Source: an uncultured Gilliamella sp. (GTDB lineage Bacteria > Pseudomonadota > Gammaproteobacteria > Enterobacterales > Orbaceae). Taken from it: a DNA stretch of 33,314 nucleotides. Both the position numbers and the translations under genes were made by a program. Shown here in pieces: positions 1 through 8,865 of this stretch. The stretch spans positions 1 to 33,314 of the forward strand of contig CALYPO010000013.1 in assembly GCA_945276085.1 (NCBI GenBank), in the 5' to 3' direction. The notes beneath the pieces were generated by a model. It was not told the DNA's origin, did not search any database, and was given only the letters and a program-made list of their open reading frames with translations. Position 1 is the stretch's first letter, and every line of letters begins with the position of its first letter.

Positions 1-841
1 TAGCTTTCTCTGCCGCAGCTTTTTGGGCGGCGGCTTTCTCGGCTGCGGCTTTTTCTGCGGCAGCTTTCTCGGCTGCGGCCTTTTCAGCGGCGGCTTTCTC
101 TGCCGCAGCCTTTTCAGCGGCGGCCTTTTCAGCGGCAGCTTTTTCTGCGGCGGCCTTTTGAGCGGCAGCTTTCTCGGCTGCAGCCTTTTCAGCGGCGGCT
201 TTCTCGGCTGCGGCCTTCTCAGCAGCAGCTTTTTCTGCTGCAGCCTTTTCAGCGGCGGCTTTTTCTGCGGCGGCCTTTTGAGCGGCAGCTTTCTCGGCTG
301 CGGCCTTCTCAGCAGCAGCTTTTTCTGCTGCGGCCTTCTCTGCAGCGGCTTTTTCTGCTGCAGCCTTTTCAGCGGCAGCTTTTTCTGCTGCGGCCTTATC
401 AGCAGCGGCTTTTTCTGCTGCAGCCTTTTCAGCGGCAGCTTTCTCGGCTGCGGCCTTTTCAGCAGCGGCTTTTTCTGCCTCTTGCTGTTTTTGTTGTTCA
501 GCAATTTTTAAACGCTCTTTTTCAAGATCTTTTAACCGTTGCTGTTCAGCTAATTGCTTCTCTTGTAACTCTTTAGCCTGGTTTTCTAATTGTTGTTGTT
601 TTTGTTTATCCGCCTTTTGTTGACTGGTTTGAGCTTGTAATTGCCTTTGATATTGTTCAGTCATAACCGAGGGATCAACCATAATCGCATCGATAGATTG
701 ACCATTAATACTACCATAGTTAGCATTATCATCTTGTATAGCTCTATAGCCAAGAATGATAATTAATATTAAATGCAATAAAATAGATATTACAATTGGT
801 ACGCTTAATTTAGAATTTGGCTTATAAGACATTGCTGACAT
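1..841 (-). CDS. tolA: TolA, cell envelope integrity inner-membrane protein (3' end outside window)
   Basis: TolA links the TolQR proton-driven motor in the inner membrane to TolB/Pal at the outer membrane and helps constrict the envelope at division. The first 280 codons are present with no stop, so the gene runs off the left edge. Residues about 13-32 form one membrane helix holding the S-x3-H pattern (Ser19, His23) that in TolA contacts TolQR. Residues about 60-120 are Gln/Lys/Glu rich. From about residue 122 to the window edge the protein is a five-residue repeat of the type EKAAA, the long helical domain II. The C-terminal TolB/colicin-binding domain is not seen. Met4 (base 832) is an alternative start; neither start has a strong ribosome site. 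It lies 23 bases after tolR in the usual tolQRA order. The repeat DNA is far more GC-rich than its surroundings because of Ala codons. Confidence 0.95.
   Translation of the reverse strand, partial: MSAMSYKPNSKLSVPIVISILLHLILIIILGYRAIQDDNANYGSINGQSIDAIMVDPSVMTEQYQRQLQAQTSQQKADKQKQQQLENQAKELQEKQLAEQQRLKDLEKERLKIAEQQKQQEAEKAAAEKAAAEKAAAEKAAAEKAAADKAAAEKAAAEKAAAEKAAAEKAAAEKAAAEKAAAEKAAAQKAAAEKAAAEKAAAEKAAAEKAAAEKAAAEKAAAEKAAAQKAAAEKAAAEKAAAEKAAAEKAAAEKAAAEKAAAEKAAAEKAAAQKAAAEKA
2..476 (-). repeat. 15-bp tandem repeat encoding TolA helical domain II
   Basis: About 31 units of 15 bp encode EKAAA-like pentapeptides. Glu is replaced by Gln in units near bases 22, 160 and 280, and by Asp near base 396. 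Units are degenerate at third positions, but a higher-order copy is visible: bases 121-180 and 241-300 are almost identical, including the Gln-for-Glu unit at the same place, which implies a past 120-bp (8-unit) duplication. Confidence 0.9.
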
Positions 842-864
842 TTTTAACGTATTATTATGTTTAA

Positions 865-1284
865 TTAAATTGGTTGAGTCATCAATCCAACAGATTTAAC
901 GCCTGCAGATTGTAATAAATTCAACGCCTTTATAATTTCTTCGTAAGGAACATTTTTAGCACCACCAACTAAAAAAACAGCTTTTTCGTTAAGTGAAATT
1001 TGATGCTTAACCTCGGCAACAATTTGCTCTTGCGGTAAATTTGATTGACGATCTTGATCAATGATCAATGCGTAAACGCCAACATCAGATACTTCAATAA
1101 TGATTGGTTTATTATCTGAAGGTGAAACTGTTTTTGATTCCGACGCTTCAGGTAAATCAACTTCAACACTTTGACTGATAATGGGTGCAGTTGCCATAAA
1201 AATCAATACCAATACCAATAGTACATCCAATAATGGAACTATATTGATTTCAGATTTTGTGGAATAACGTGAACGTCTGCTCAT
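865..1284 (-). CDS. tolR: TolR, Tol-Pal system proton-channel subunit
   Basis: TolR is the ExbD-family partner of TolQ. Together they form the proton channel that energises TolA. The 139-residue protein has a short cytoplasmic N terminus rich in Arg/Ser, one membrane helix at about residues 15-37 containing the functional Asp of the family (the IVPLLDVLLVLVLIFM stretch, Asp20), and a periplasmic domain ending in an ExbD-like fold (VPYEEIIKALNLLQSAGVKSVGL). The ATG is preceded by AGGAAG at good spacing. It lies 6 bases after tolQ and 23 before tolA, so it is surely cotranscribed. Length matches E. coli TolR (142). Confidence 0.97.
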   Translation of the reverse strand: MSRRSRYSTKSEINIVPLLDVLLVLVLIFMATAPIISQSVEVDLPEASESKTVSPSDNKPIIIEVSDVGVYALIIDQDRQSNLPQEQIVAEVKHQISLNEKAVFLVGGAKNVPYEEIIKALNLLQSAGVKSVGLMTQPI

Positions 1285-1290
1285 AATTAA

Positions 1291-1971
1291 TTACTTCCTA
1301 ACCGCAACAGCTTGACGTTGTAAAATAGCTGAAAATTCATCAATAAAGTTTAAATAGCTTTGCTCTATTCTACTGACGCTTAATGATAAACGATTATATG
1401 CCAACACTGCTGGAATAGCAGCAAATAGCCCTATAGCGGTTGCAATCAATGCTTCTGCAATACCGGGTGCAACCATTTGAAGTGTTGCTTGTTTAACTGC
1501 ACCTAATGAAATAAATGCGTGCATAATTCCCCAAACAGTACCAAATAAACCAATATATGGACTGATAGAACCAACTGTTCCTAAAAAAGGAATATGTAAT
1601 TCTAAATTATCAAGTTCACGATTCATGGCTAATCGCATCGAGCGAGATGCGCCATCTAATGCCGCTTCTGACATATTTGGATTAATTTGATATAGCCGAG
1701 AAAACTCTTTAAAACCCGAATAAAAAATATGTTCTGTACCACTGATATCTTCTTTATTGAATTTTGCTTTATCAAATAAAACATTTAATTCATCAGATGC
1801 CCAAAAACTATTTTCAAATTGATCAACTTGTTTTTTAGCTTTTCCTAAAATTTTACTACGTTGAAAAATAATAGCCCAAGACATAACAGAAAAGCTCAGT
1901 AACAATATCATCACACATTGTACTAATAAACCTGCTTGTAAAAACAAATCAATAATATTAAGATTTTCCAC
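1291..1971 (-). CDS. tolQ: TolQ, Tol-Pal system proton-channel subunit
   Basis: TolQ is the ExbB/MotA-family subunit of the Tol motor, with three membrane helices (about residues 15-35, 135-160 and 170-195 of 226). The highly conserved segment [20 protein letters not shown] followed by [17 protein letters not shown] is diagnostic. The start is a GTG that directly abuts the ybgC stop (TAA then GTG with no gap), indicating translational coupling. E. coli TolQ has 230 residues and the N terminus aligns from the first residue. Its activity needs TolR and TolA, encoded just downstream. Confidence 0.98.
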   Translation of the reverse strand: MENLNIIDLFLQAGLLVQCVMILLLSFSVMSWAIIFQRSKILGKAKKQVDQFENSFWASDELNVLFDKAKFNKEDISGTEHIFYSGFKEFSRLYQINPNMSEAALDGASRSMRLAMNRELDNLELHIPFLGTVGSISPYIGLFGTVWGIMHAFISLGAVKQATLQMVAPGIAEALIATAIGLFAAIPAVLAYNRLSLSVSRIEQSYLNFIDEFSAILQRQAVAVRK

Positions 1972-2367
1972 TTATATAAACTCCGAAACTAATAACTTAG
2001 GAAGCCCACATGGCTTCATTTTAGTCATATCTACACACGCAATAATCACATCAGCAGAACTGATAGCTTGCTTGTTTTGATTAAAAATAGTCTGTTTAAA
2101 GATAATAGACGCCTTGCGAACTTGCTCAATGCTACTGCTAATTGTCAGCATATCATCTAAACGAGCTGGAAAGAGGTAGCTAATATCCATCTTTTTTACA
2201 ACAAAAGCAATACCTTCTTGTAATAACTTTTGTTGACTAATATCGAGTTGTCTTAGCATTTCGGTTCTAGCTCGTTCGAAAAAAGCAAGATACCGAGCAT
2301 GATAGACAACTCCACCTGCATCGGTATCTTCATAATAAACCCTTGCATTCCAATTAAATTGTTTCAT
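1972..2367 (-). CDS. ybgC: YbgC, acyl-CoA thioesterase of the Tol-Pal cluster
   Basis: This is a 4-hydroxybenzoyl-CoA-type hotdog thioesterase. YbgC hydrolyses short or long acyl-CoA thioesters and is the conserved first gene of the tol-pal operon. The motif YYEDTDAGGVVYHARY includes the catalytic Asp (Asp16 here, Asp18 in E. coli numbering). The frame could be opened two codons earlier at a TTG (2373), but the first ATG is at 2367 and gives 131 residues; no strong ribosome site favours either. The stop touches the tolQ start. YbgE, which lies between cydX and ybgC in E. coli, is absent. Confidence 0.95.
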   Translation of the reverse strand: MKQFNWNARVYYEDTDAGGVVYHARYLAFFERARTEMLRQLDISQQKLLQEGIAFVVKKMDISYLFPARLDDMLTISSSIEQVRKASIIFKQTIFNQNKQAISSADVIIACVDMTKMKPCGLPKLLVSEFI

Positions 2368-2450
2368 ATTCAAATATCACGTAAAAAAAATTTGTTGTTA
2401 TTATATCTAAATATAAAATTCGCCGCACTATGATATAAAATTACTTAAAT

Positions 2451-2469
2451 GAAAACAATTATCATTTGT
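2451..2469 (-). promoter_or_regulatory. Possible Fur box upstream of ybgC-tolQRA
   Basis: On the minus strand this 19-base stretch matches the Fur consensus GATAATGATAATCATTATC at about 13 of 19 positions, with a 7-1-7 core TGATAAT-T-GTTTTCA. It lies about 85 bases upstream of ybgC and after the cydX terminator, where the tol promoter should be. A fur gene is in this window. The AT-rich background makes chance matches fairly likely. Confidence 0.35.
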
Positions 2470-2501
2470 GACTAATTCGATTATAGTGACTATGTTTAAT
2501 T

Positions 2502-2530
2502 AAAAAAGGTGACGATAAGCCACCTTTTTA
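2502..2530 (-). terminator. Rho-independent terminator after cydABX
   Basis: AAAAAGGTG and CACCTTTTT form a perfect 9-bp stem around a 9-base loop. Read on the minus strand the 3' arm ends in a run of T, so it can stop transcription leaving cydX. It separates the cyd operon from ybgC-tolQRA. Confidence 0.75.
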
Positions 2531-2550
2531 ATTAACGCTATACTAATAAA

Positions 2551-2661
2551 TTAGTGATTATTTGACTCTTTATCACTACTAATATGTTCTACCCATAATC
2601 CAGTAACAGCAGATAACATACAAGCTGCAATAATGCCTACAAACCATAATACATAATACAT
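2551..2661 (-). CDS. cydX: CydX, small subunit of cytochrome bd-I oxidase
   Basis: This is a 36-residue protein with one membrane helix (about residues 3-24) followed by WVEHISSDKES. E. coli CydX is 37 residues and has the same plan: aromatic start, Gly/Ala helix, then an LEH-type motif. CydX stabilises the haem groups of the CydAB quinol oxidase. The ATG has AAGGAA seven bases upstream, and this ribosome site overlaps the cydB stop (TAAGGAA), so translation is coupled. A hairpin terminator follows. The gene is easily missed because it is so short. Confidence 0.95.
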   Translation of the reverse strand: MYYVLWFVGIIAACMLSAVTGLWVEHISSDKESNNH

Positions 2662-2670
2662 ATCTGTTCC

Positions 2671-3807
2671 TTAATAAAGAGAATGTTTATTATTTTCAAT
2701 ATGATTTTTATCAAGTCGTCCAAACATTTTAATATATGACCAGATAGTATATAAAAGCACTATTGGTAAGAAGATTAATACCACTACAAACATAATATTA
2801 AGTGTTAATTGACTTGATGTTGCATCCCATATAGTTAGACTTGCATTTGGCATAATGCTTGATGGCATAATAAATGGGAATGTTGCGATAGCATAAGTAA
2901 ATAATACACAAGCAATTGTTAATGACGATAAAATAAAAACTAATGCGTTTTTATTTAAACCAGAACAAAGAATAGTTAACAATGGCAAAACGACACCTAA
3001 AACAGGCACTAACCATAAAATTGGATAATTCATATAATTTGTTAACCATGATGTATCGGTCGATACAGTCTTCGCTAATGGATTAGAGGCAGCATTGTGA
3101 TCAATAACACTTGTCACTTCATATCCATGAATACCAAAAGCTACCCAAACTCCAGCTAAAACAAAAGCAATGACTAAAATCAAACTTGCCACTTGAGTTG
3201 CTTTCCTTGCGCGCAAATAAAGCTCACCAGAGGTTTTCATTTGCAACCATGCTCCACCATGAGCAACTATTAACATTAAACTAACGACACCTGTTAATAG
3301 AGCAAATGGGTTAAGCAAACCGAAAAAGTTACCATCATAAAATACACGATAAGTATTGTCGTATCTAAACGGAACACCTTCTAGTAAGTTTCCAAATGCA
3401 ACGCCAAATACCAGTGCAGGAACAAAACTCCCAACAAAGATACCGCCATCCCATAAGTTACGCCATTTTGAATTTTCTAATTTACTACGATAATCAAAAC
3501 CAATTGGTCTAAAAAATAGCGCACATAACACTAATATCATCGCAATATAAAAACCTGAAAATGAAGCAGCATAAGCCATTGGCCAAGCTGCAAATATACC
3601 TGCTCCACCAGTAATTAACCATACTTGGTTACCATCCCAATGAGGGGCAATGGCATTTATCATAATACGACGTTCTGTATCAGTTTTTCCGATAAATGGT
3701 AGTAAAATACCTACTCCCATATCGAATCCATCTGTGACAACAAAACCGATTAAAACAACGCTAATCAGCACCCACCAGATGACGCGTACAATTTCGTAAT
3801 CAATCAT
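2671..3807 (-). CDS. cydB: CydB, cytochrome bd ubiquinol oxidase subunit II
   Basis: CydB is the structural partner of CydA in the high-oxygen-affinity bd oxidase of the inner membrane. The protein has 378 residues (E. coli 379) and about eight or nine hydrophobic helices. Typical CydB segments are visible near the N terminus: GFVVTDGFDMGVG, then PHWDGNQVWLITGGAG, then FRPIGFDYR. The start is ATG with GGGAG upstream. It lies 19 bases after cydA and is followed by cydX. Confidence 0.98.
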   Translation of the reverse strand: MIDYEIVRVIWWVLISVVLIGFVVTDGFDMGVGILLPFIGKTDTERRIMINAIAPHWDGNQVWLITGGAGIFAAWPMAYAASFSGFYIAMILVLCALFFRPIGFDYRSKLENSKWRNLWDGGIFVGSFVPALVFGVAFGNLLEGVPFRYDNTYRVFYDGNFFGLLNPFALLTGVVSLMLIVAHGGAWLQMKTSGELYLRARKATQVASLILVIAFVLAGVWVAFGIHGYEVTSVIDHNAASNPLAKTVSTDTSWLTNYMNYPILWLVPVLGVVLPLLTILCSGLNKNALVFILSSLTIACVLFTYAIATFPFIMPSSIMPNASLTIWDATSSQLTLNIMFVVVLIFLPIVLLYTIWSYIKMFGRLDKNHIENNKHSLY

Positions 3808-3826
3808 TGTGTATACTCCCTATGCC

Positions 3827-5398
3827 CTATTCTGTTACCGGTTGTGTTTTTTCATAATGATAGTTGCCTGTACCTAAAGAACTCGGTCCCAAACGTGCAA
3901 ATTTAAACATTAAAAACATTTCAGCAACTAAAAATAAGGTATAAAGACCACAAATCAATATCATTGTAAATAATACTTCACCTGGAGTTAATGACGAATT
4001 TGCTACACCTGTTGGTAAAATATCTTGAATAGCCCAAGGTTGACGACCGTATTCAGCAACAAACCAACCACACTCACAAGCAAGCCATGGGAATGGTAAA
4101 AACAACATTAATAAACGATGTAACCAGCGTCTTTCTGTAATTTTATTTTTATAAGTGGTCCACAAAGCAAAACCCGTACCAAGAATCATTAATAATCCTA
4201 GACCAACCATACCACGGAATGCCCAAAATAGCGGCCAAACGGTAGGAATAGAATCTTCAGCAGCAGCTTTGATATGTTGTTCTGTTGCTTCAGGAATAGT
4301 TAAATTATCACGATCAGTAAAGCGTTTAACCAAATAACCATAACCTAAATCAGCTTTATTATCTTCAAAAGCTTTTAATACGGCAGGATCTTGATCACCT
4401 TTTTGAATTTTTTCCAAGTTTGTATAAGCCAAAACACCATTACGAATCTTGGTTTCATTGGTATTTAAGATGTCTTTCAAACCAATAACTTGAGTATCTA
4501 ATGAACGTGTTGTCATAATACCCATAACATATGGAATCTCAATAGCAAATAAATTTTCTTTATTTTTTTGAGAAGGAAAAGCTATAACATTAAATGATGC
4601 TGGAGCAGGTTGAGTTTCCCACTCACCTTCAATCGCAGCGAGTTTAGTTGGTTGAACAGTGGTCATTTCGTGACCAGCTTCATCGCCCATAAACGCAACT
4701 AAAATCGACATAATAAAACCAAACATTGCAGCTACAGCAAAAGAACGTTTGGCAAAAGCAACATCACGTTTTCTAAGTAGATAGTATGAACTAATACTTA
4801 AAACAAAAATAGCACCAGTTAAATAACCTGCTGCAACAGTATGCACGAATTTATATTGCGCAACAGAATTGGTAATTAACTCAAAAAAGTTCGCCATTTC
4901 CATTCTAGCATTGATAGGATTAAATTCAGATCCAACAGGGAATTGCATCCAACCATTAGCCACTAATATCCACAATGCAGAAAGATTTGAACCGAATGCA
5001 ACACACCAAGTAACCAATAAGTGCTTACCTCGACTTAATCTATCCCAACCAAAAAAGAATAGACCAACCATTGTCGATTCTAAGAAAAATGCCATTAGCC
5101 CTTCGATAGCTAGTGGTGCACCAAAAATATCTCCCACATAGTGTGAGTAATATGACCAGTTCGTGCCGAACTGAAATTCCATTGTCAAACCTGTGGCAAC
5201 ACCAACGGCAAAATTAATACCGAAGAGTTTTCCCCAGAATTTGGTCATATCTTTCCAAACTTGCTTACCACTTACAACGTATACTGTTTCCATAATTGCT
5301 AACAAAAACGCTAAACCAAGCGTTAATGGTACAAAGATGAAATGATACATTGCAGTGAGTGCAAATTGGAGGCGTGATAGTTCAACTATATCAAACAT
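3827..5398 (-). CDS. cydA: CydA, cytochrome bd ubiquinol oxidase subunit I
   Basis: CydA carries haems b558, b595 and d and the quinol oxidation site. The 523-residue protein (E. coli 522) keeps His19 (in [12 protein letters not shown]) and His186 (in FVHTVAAGY) as haem ligands, and the [10 protein letters not shown] segment that carries the b558 Met ligand. The long Q-loop is present, with [15 protein letters not shown], so this is the proteobacterial long-loop type. GGGAG precedes the ATG. The enzyme supports respiration at very low oxygen and fits the FNR-like site upstream. Confidence 0.98.
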   Translation of the reverse strand: MFDIVELSRLQFALTAMYHFIFVPLTLGLAFLLAIMETVYVVSGKQVWKDMTKFWGKLFGINFAVGVATGLTMEFQFGTNWSYYSHYVGDIFGAPLAIEGLMAFFLESTMVGLFFFGWDRLSRGKHLLVTWCVAFGSNLSALWILVANGWMQFPVGSEFNPINARMEMANFFELITNSVAQYKFVHTVAAGYLTGAIFVLSISSYYLLRKRDVAFAKRSFAVAAMFGFIMSILVAFMGDEAGHEMTTVQPTKLAAIEGEWETQPAPASFNVIAFPSQKNKENLFAIEIPYVMGIMTTRSLDTQVIGLKDILNTNETKIRNGVLAYTNLEKIQKGDQDPAVLKAFEDNKADLGYGYLVKRFTDRDNLTIPEATEQHIKAAAEDSIPTVWPLFWAFRGMVGLGLLMILGTGFALWTTYKNKITERRWLHRLLMLFLPFPWLACECGWFVAEYGRQPWAIQDILPTGVANSSLTPGEVLFTMILICGLYTLFLVAEMFLMFKFARLGPSSLGTGNYHYEKTQPVTE

Positions 5399-5451
5399 AT
5401 TTGCTCCCTACTACATAAATGCTCACTAAATTAATATCGTTATTGACCGAT

Positions 5452-5493
5452 ATTGTACATCAATATTTTAAAATATAATTTGACGGATATCAA
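5452..5493 (-). promoter_or_regulatory. FNR-dependent promoter of cydABX (FNR box 5480-5493, -10 at 5452-5457)
   Basis: On the minus strand TTGAT-ATCC-GTCAA matches the FNR consensus TTGATnnnnATCAA at 9 of 10 defined positions (5480-5493). A TACAAT -10 element lies at 5457-5452. A start site about 7 bases after it (near 5445) puts the FNR centre at -41.5, the classic class II activation distance. The site is in the 99-base gap between sucD and cydA. FNR and ArcA control cydAB in E. coli; here the geometry suggests activation, which is inferred. Confidence 0.7.
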
Positions 5494-5497
5494 AAAA

Positions 5498-6370
5498 CTA
5501 CATATTAAATTGTTTTTTTACAACATCACCGATATCAGCCAAACTACTAACAACAGTTATACCTGCAGCTTGTAGTGTTCTGGTTTTTTCTTCAGCAGTG
5601 CCTTTATTACCCGAAATAATTGCGCCAGCATGCCCCATACGTTTACCTGATGGTGCAGATACCCCTGCAATATAACCAATAACAGGTTTAGAGACATGTT
5701 TTTTAATATACTCAGCGGCTTCCTCTTCCGCACTACCTCCAATTTCACCAATCATAACAATGGCTTCTGTTTTAGGGTCCTGCTCAAGTAATTTTAAAAT
5801 TGAAATAAAATCACTACCTGGAATAGGATCACCGCCAATCCCGACACAAACTGATTGACCTAACCCTATGTCGGTAGTTTGCTTAACTGCTTCATAGGTT
5901 AAAGTACCAGAACGGGAAACAATGCCTATTTTACCGGCTAAATGAATGTGCCCCGGCATAATACCTATTTTACATTCATCAGGAACAATAATTCCCGGGC
6001 AGTTAGGTCCAATCATGACAGTATCGGTTTGTTTTAGTTTTTCTTTAACTATTAACATGTCTAAGGTTGGAATACCTTCTGTAATACAGACAATCAATTT
6101 AATGCCGGCATCAATTGCTTCTAAAATTGAATCTTTACCAAATGCGGCTGGTACATAAATAACACTTGCAGTCGCCCCCGTAGTTGCTACTGCTTCCTTT
6201 ACGGTATTAAAAACGGGTAAACCTAAATGCTGAGTTCCACCTTTGCCTGGTGTTACACCACCAACTAATTTAGTGCCATAGGCTAATGCTTGCTGTGAAT
6301 GAAAGGTTCCTTGACTGCCAGTAAATCCTTGGCAAATAACTTTGGTATCTTTATTAACTAAAATTGACAT
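5498..6370 (-). CDS. sucD: SucD, succinyl-CoA synthetase alpha subunit
   Basis: The alpha subunit binds CoA and carries the active-site phosphohistidine. Reaction: succinyl-CoA + ADP + Pi to succinate + ATP + CoA, reversible. From [10 protein letters not shown] the protein has 290 residues (E. coli 289). The N-terminal CoA-binding fold includes [10 protein letters not shown], and the phosphorylated His is His247 in [10 protein letters not shown]. The frame stays open 13 codons further upstream, but that extension overlaps the sucC end and has no counterpart in the family; the ATG at 6370 has GGAG/GGAA upstream. It is cotranscribed with sucC, 25 bases away. Confidence 0.97.
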   Translation of the reverse strand: MSILVNKDTKVICQGFTGSQGTFHSQQALAYGTKLVGGVTPGKGGTQHLGLPVFNTVKEAVATTGATASVIYVPAAFGKDSILEAIDAGIKLIVCITEGIPTLDMLIVKEKLKQTDTVMIGPNCPGIIVPDECKIGIMPGHIHLAGKIGIVSRSGTLTYEAVKQTTDIGLGQSVCVGIGGDPIPGSDFISILKLLEQDPKTEAIVMIGEIGGSAEEEAAEYIKKHVSKPVIGYIAGVSAPSGKRMGHAGAIISGNKGTAEEKTRTLQAAGITVVSSLADIGDVVKKQFNM

Positions 6371-6395
6371 AATTTCCGTTCTCCACTCTTTCTTA

Positions 6396-7565
6396 TTATG
6401 CAACAGCAACTATTTTTTGTGCAGCATCAATTAAACTTTTTGCAGTAATAATATTTAACTGACTTTCAGCTAATATCTCTCGAGCAATCTCAGCATTATT
6501 ACCTTCAAGGCGGACAACAACAGGAACCGCAAGACCTATTTCTTTTATTGCGTTAATAATTCCATCAGCAATTAAATCACATCGAACAATACCACCGAAG
6601 ATATTGACTAAAATTGCTTTAACATTTTTATCAGATAAAATTAATTTAAATGCTTCAGATACACGTTCTTTGGTCGTGCCGCCACCAACATCTAAAAAGT
6701 TAGCCGGTTCACCGCCATATAATTTGATAATATCCATCGTAGCCATGGCAAGACCTGCGCCATTAACCATACAACCAATATTACCTTCTAAAGATACATA
6801 GCTAATTCCCTGTTTGGCGGCAATTGATTCGCGTTCATCTTCTTGTGTGGTATCTCTTAGCACATTTAAATTTGGATGTCTAAAAAGCGCATTATCATCA
6901 ATAACAACTTTCGCATCCAAACAAATCAACTCTTGAGCATCGGTAATCACTAAAGGGTTCACCTCAGCTAAAGACACATCGTTTTCTAAAAAAAGCGTAG
7001 CTAAATTGACAAATAATTTAGCAAATTGATTAATTAGTTTACCGGATAAACCCAATTTAAATGCGAGTTCACGTCCTTGATACGCACAAGGTCCCGTTAA
7101 AGGATCGAGTGAAATTTTATGAATTAGATGGGGTGATTTTTCAGCGACACTTTCAATATCCACCCCACCTTCTGTAGAGGCCATAATAACTACGCGTTTA
7201 GAACTTCTATCAATTACTGCACCTAAATACAGTTCTTTATCTATATTAGACGCTTTTTCAATGAGAATTTGATTAACCGGTTGACCTTTAGATGTGGTTT
7301 GATAAGTCACTAAATGCTTACCCAGCCACTTTTCTGCAAACTGTTTGATTTCATTAAAATCGTGTGTACAAATCACGCCGCCTGCTTTACCACGACCACC
7401 AGCATGAACCTGACACTTTGCCACCCAAGCGTGAATATCTGCTTGAGACGCCAATTTAGCTAAGGTATCTTGTACTTCATCAATTGAGTTACAAACATAA
7501 CCTTCTGGAACAGGTAAATTATATTGTTTAAAAAGATATTTTGATTGATACTCGTGCAGGTTCAT
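6396..7565 (-). CDS. sucC: SucC, succinyl-CoA synthetase beta subunit
   Basis: This is the ATP-grasp subunit that binds nucleotide and succinate. It has 389 residues (E. coli 388). Signature stretches are [15 protein letters not shown] near residue 50, [11 protein letters not shown], the Gly-rich [20 protein letters not shown] and [14 protein letters not shown]. In E. coli sucCD follow sucAB (2-oxoglutarate dehydrogenase). Here the next gene upstream is the divergent fldA, so sucAB is not adjacent. The enzyme may therefore serve a branched or incomplete TCA cycle, which is an inference. Confidence 0.98.
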   Translation of the reverse strand: MNLHEYQSKYLFKQYNLPVPEGYVCNSIDEVQDTLAKLASQADIHAWVAKCQVHAGGRGKAGGVICTHDFNEIKQFAEKWLGKHLVTYQTTSKGQPVNQILIEKASNIDKELYLGAVIDRSSKRVVIMASTEGGVDIESVAEKSPHLIHKISLDPLTGPCAYQGRELAFKLGLSGKLINQFAKLFVNLATLFLENDVSLAEVNPLVITDAQELICLDAKVVIDDNALFRHPNLNVLRDTTQEDERESIAAKQGISYVSLEGNIGCMVNGAGLAMATMDIIKLYGGEPANFLDVGGGTTKERVSEAFKLILSDKNVKAILVNIFGGIVRCDLIADGIINAIKEIGLAVPVVVRLEGNNAEIAREILAESQLNIITAKSLIDAAQKIVAVA

Positions 7566-7651
7566 AAATAAATTCCAAAACTTATGTTATTATTAAATTT
7601 TCAACAATTCTAATCCAAGATCAATCAATTGTGTAGCAAATAATATGGTAT

Positions 7652-7683
7652 GATGATGGTAATTGAGAATTATTGCTGATAAC
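7652..7683 (+). promoter_or_regulatory. Possible Fur-binding region between sucC and fldA
   Basis: Adjacent GATAAT-like hexamers are present: GATGAT (7652-7657), GGTAAT (7658-7663), GAGAAT (7665-7670) and GATAAC (7678-7683), each 5 of 6 to the hexamer. Fur binds arrays of such hexamers and fldA-fur is often iron controlled. No single 19-base window is a strong match, so confidence is low. Confidence 0.3.
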
Positions 7684-7743
7684 AGGTGACAATGATATAC
7701 TCAAAAAATATTTTTTATATTGTAAAACAGTGAAGGTACAAAT

Positions 7744-8256
7744 ATGGCAAACGTCGGTATTTTTTTTGGTAGTGATACAGGTAATACAGAGAATGTAGCT
7801 AAACAAATCCAACTTATTTTAGGAAGTGAACAAGCAGATCTTTTTGATATTGCTAAAACCACCAAAGAACATATAGAAAAATATGATTATCTTTTTTTCG
7901 GCATTCCGACTTGGTATTATGGTGAATCACAAGCAGATTGGGATGATTTTTTTCCTAATCTAGAGCAAATTGATTTTAATGGTAAAACGGTTGCTATTTT
8001 CGGTTGTGGTGATCAAGAAGATTATGCCGAATATTTTTGTGATGCAATGGGAACTATACGCGATATTATTGAACCGAAAGGTGCCAAAATTGTTGGGCAT
8101 TGGTCAACTGATGGATACAACTTTGAAGCATCTAAAAGTTTAGTTGACGATAACCATTTTATTGGATTAGCAATTGATGAAGATCGCCAACCAGAATTGA
8201 CAGAACAACGCATCGCTACGTGGGTAAATCAAGTCAAAAGCGAAATGAATATTTAA
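7744..8256 (+). CDS. fldA: FldA, flavodoxin I
   Basis: This is a long-chain flavodoxin, a one-electron carrier with FMN that serves radical SAM enzymes and reductive activation systems. It has 170 residues (E. coli 176). The FMN phosphate loop GSDTGNTE is at residues 9-16, with PTWYYGESQADWDDF as the first flavin-contact loop and GCGDQEDYAEYFCDA as the second. AAGG precedes the ATG. It is 78 bases upstream of fur with no terminator seen between, matching the fldA-fur arrangement of enterics, though cotranscription is not proven. Confidence 0.97.
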   Translation: MANVGIFFGSDTGNTENVAKQIQLILGSEQADLFDIAKTTKEHIEKYDYLFFGIPTWYYGESQADWDDFFPNLEQIDFNGKTVAIFGCGDQEDYAEYFCDAMGTIRDIIEPKGAKIVGHWSTDGYNFEASKSLVDDNHFIGLAIDEDRQPELTEQRIATWVNQVKSEMNI

Positions 8257-8334
8257 TCTATCAAAGTGATTTATTTTATTTTCCGTACATAGTCTTATAA
8301 TATAACTGATTAATTAACTAAACTGGAATGCAAT

Positions 8335-8793
8335 ATGACAAATCATGATAACGATAATAACGCTGCACTAAAAAGCGCAGGTTTGAAAGTTACTTTACCA
8401 AGATTAAAAATTTTAGAGTTATTGCGCGATCCTTCATGTCAACATATCACAGTCGAAGATCTTTATAAAAAGTTACTTGATATGGGGGAAGAAATTGGAC
8501 TTGCCACAGTTTACCGTGTTTTAAATCAATTTGATGATGCGGGTATTGTTACACGTCATAATTTTGAAGGTGGACGAGCGGTTTTTGAGCTATCAACTCA
8601 AAAACACCATGATCATTTAATATGTTTAGATTGTGGCGAAGTATTTGAATTTCGTGATGAAATTATTAATACCAGACAAAAAGAAATTGCCGAACAATAT
8701 GGCGTTAAGTTAACGTTCCATAGTTTGTATCTTTACGGTCATTGCCAATCAGGAAATTGTAAAGCACATCCCGAACTTCATACCAAAAAATAA
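8335..8793 (+). CDS. fur: Fur, ferric uptake regulator
   Basis: Fur is an Fe2+-dependent repressor of iron uptake genes. It has 152 residues. The N-terminal winged helix (residues about 1-80) includes the recognition region GLATVYRVLNQFDDAGIVTRH. The metal domain has HHDH at 91-94 and two Cys pairs for structural zinc: Cys97/Cys100 (CLDC) and Cys137/Cys142. The protein is very close to E. coli Fur (148 residues). A strong terminator begins two bases after the stop. Confidence 0.98.
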   Translation: MTNHDNDNNAALKSAGLKVTLPRLKILELLRDPSCQHITVEDLYKKLLDMGEEIGLATVYRVLNQFDDAGIVTRHNFEGGRAVFELSTQKHHDHLICLDCGEVFEFRDEIINTRQKEIAEQYGVKLTFHSLYLYGHCQSGNCKAHPELHTKK

Positions 8794-8794
8794 G

Positions 8795-8820
8795 GCCTAT
8801 TATTAATAGGCTTTTTTTCT
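8795..8820 (+). terminator. Rho-independent terminator of fldA-fur
   Basis: GCCTATT and AATAGGC form a perfect 7-bp stem with a 3-base loop, followed by seven T. An A-run upstream of the stem could also pair with the T tract. It lies right after the fur stop. Confidence 0.9.
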
Positions 8821-8865
8821 TATTTAACTCTTAATAAGTATCTCATCTATCAGGTTAATAATTAC

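Noticed and set aside
1..480. Regular repeats suggesting a CRISPR array or minisatellite
   Set aside because: The period is 15 bp with no spacers, and it keeps the TolA frame open throughout.
23..511. Gly/Cys/Phe/Leu-rich plus-strand reading frame of 162 codons
   Set aside because: It is the antisense of the TolA EKAAA repeat; the composition is an artefact of repeated Ala/Lys/Glu codons on the other strand.
6371..6409. Longer SucD start overlapping the sucC end
   Set aside because: The family N terminus begins at MSIL and the ATG at 6370 has its own ribosome site.
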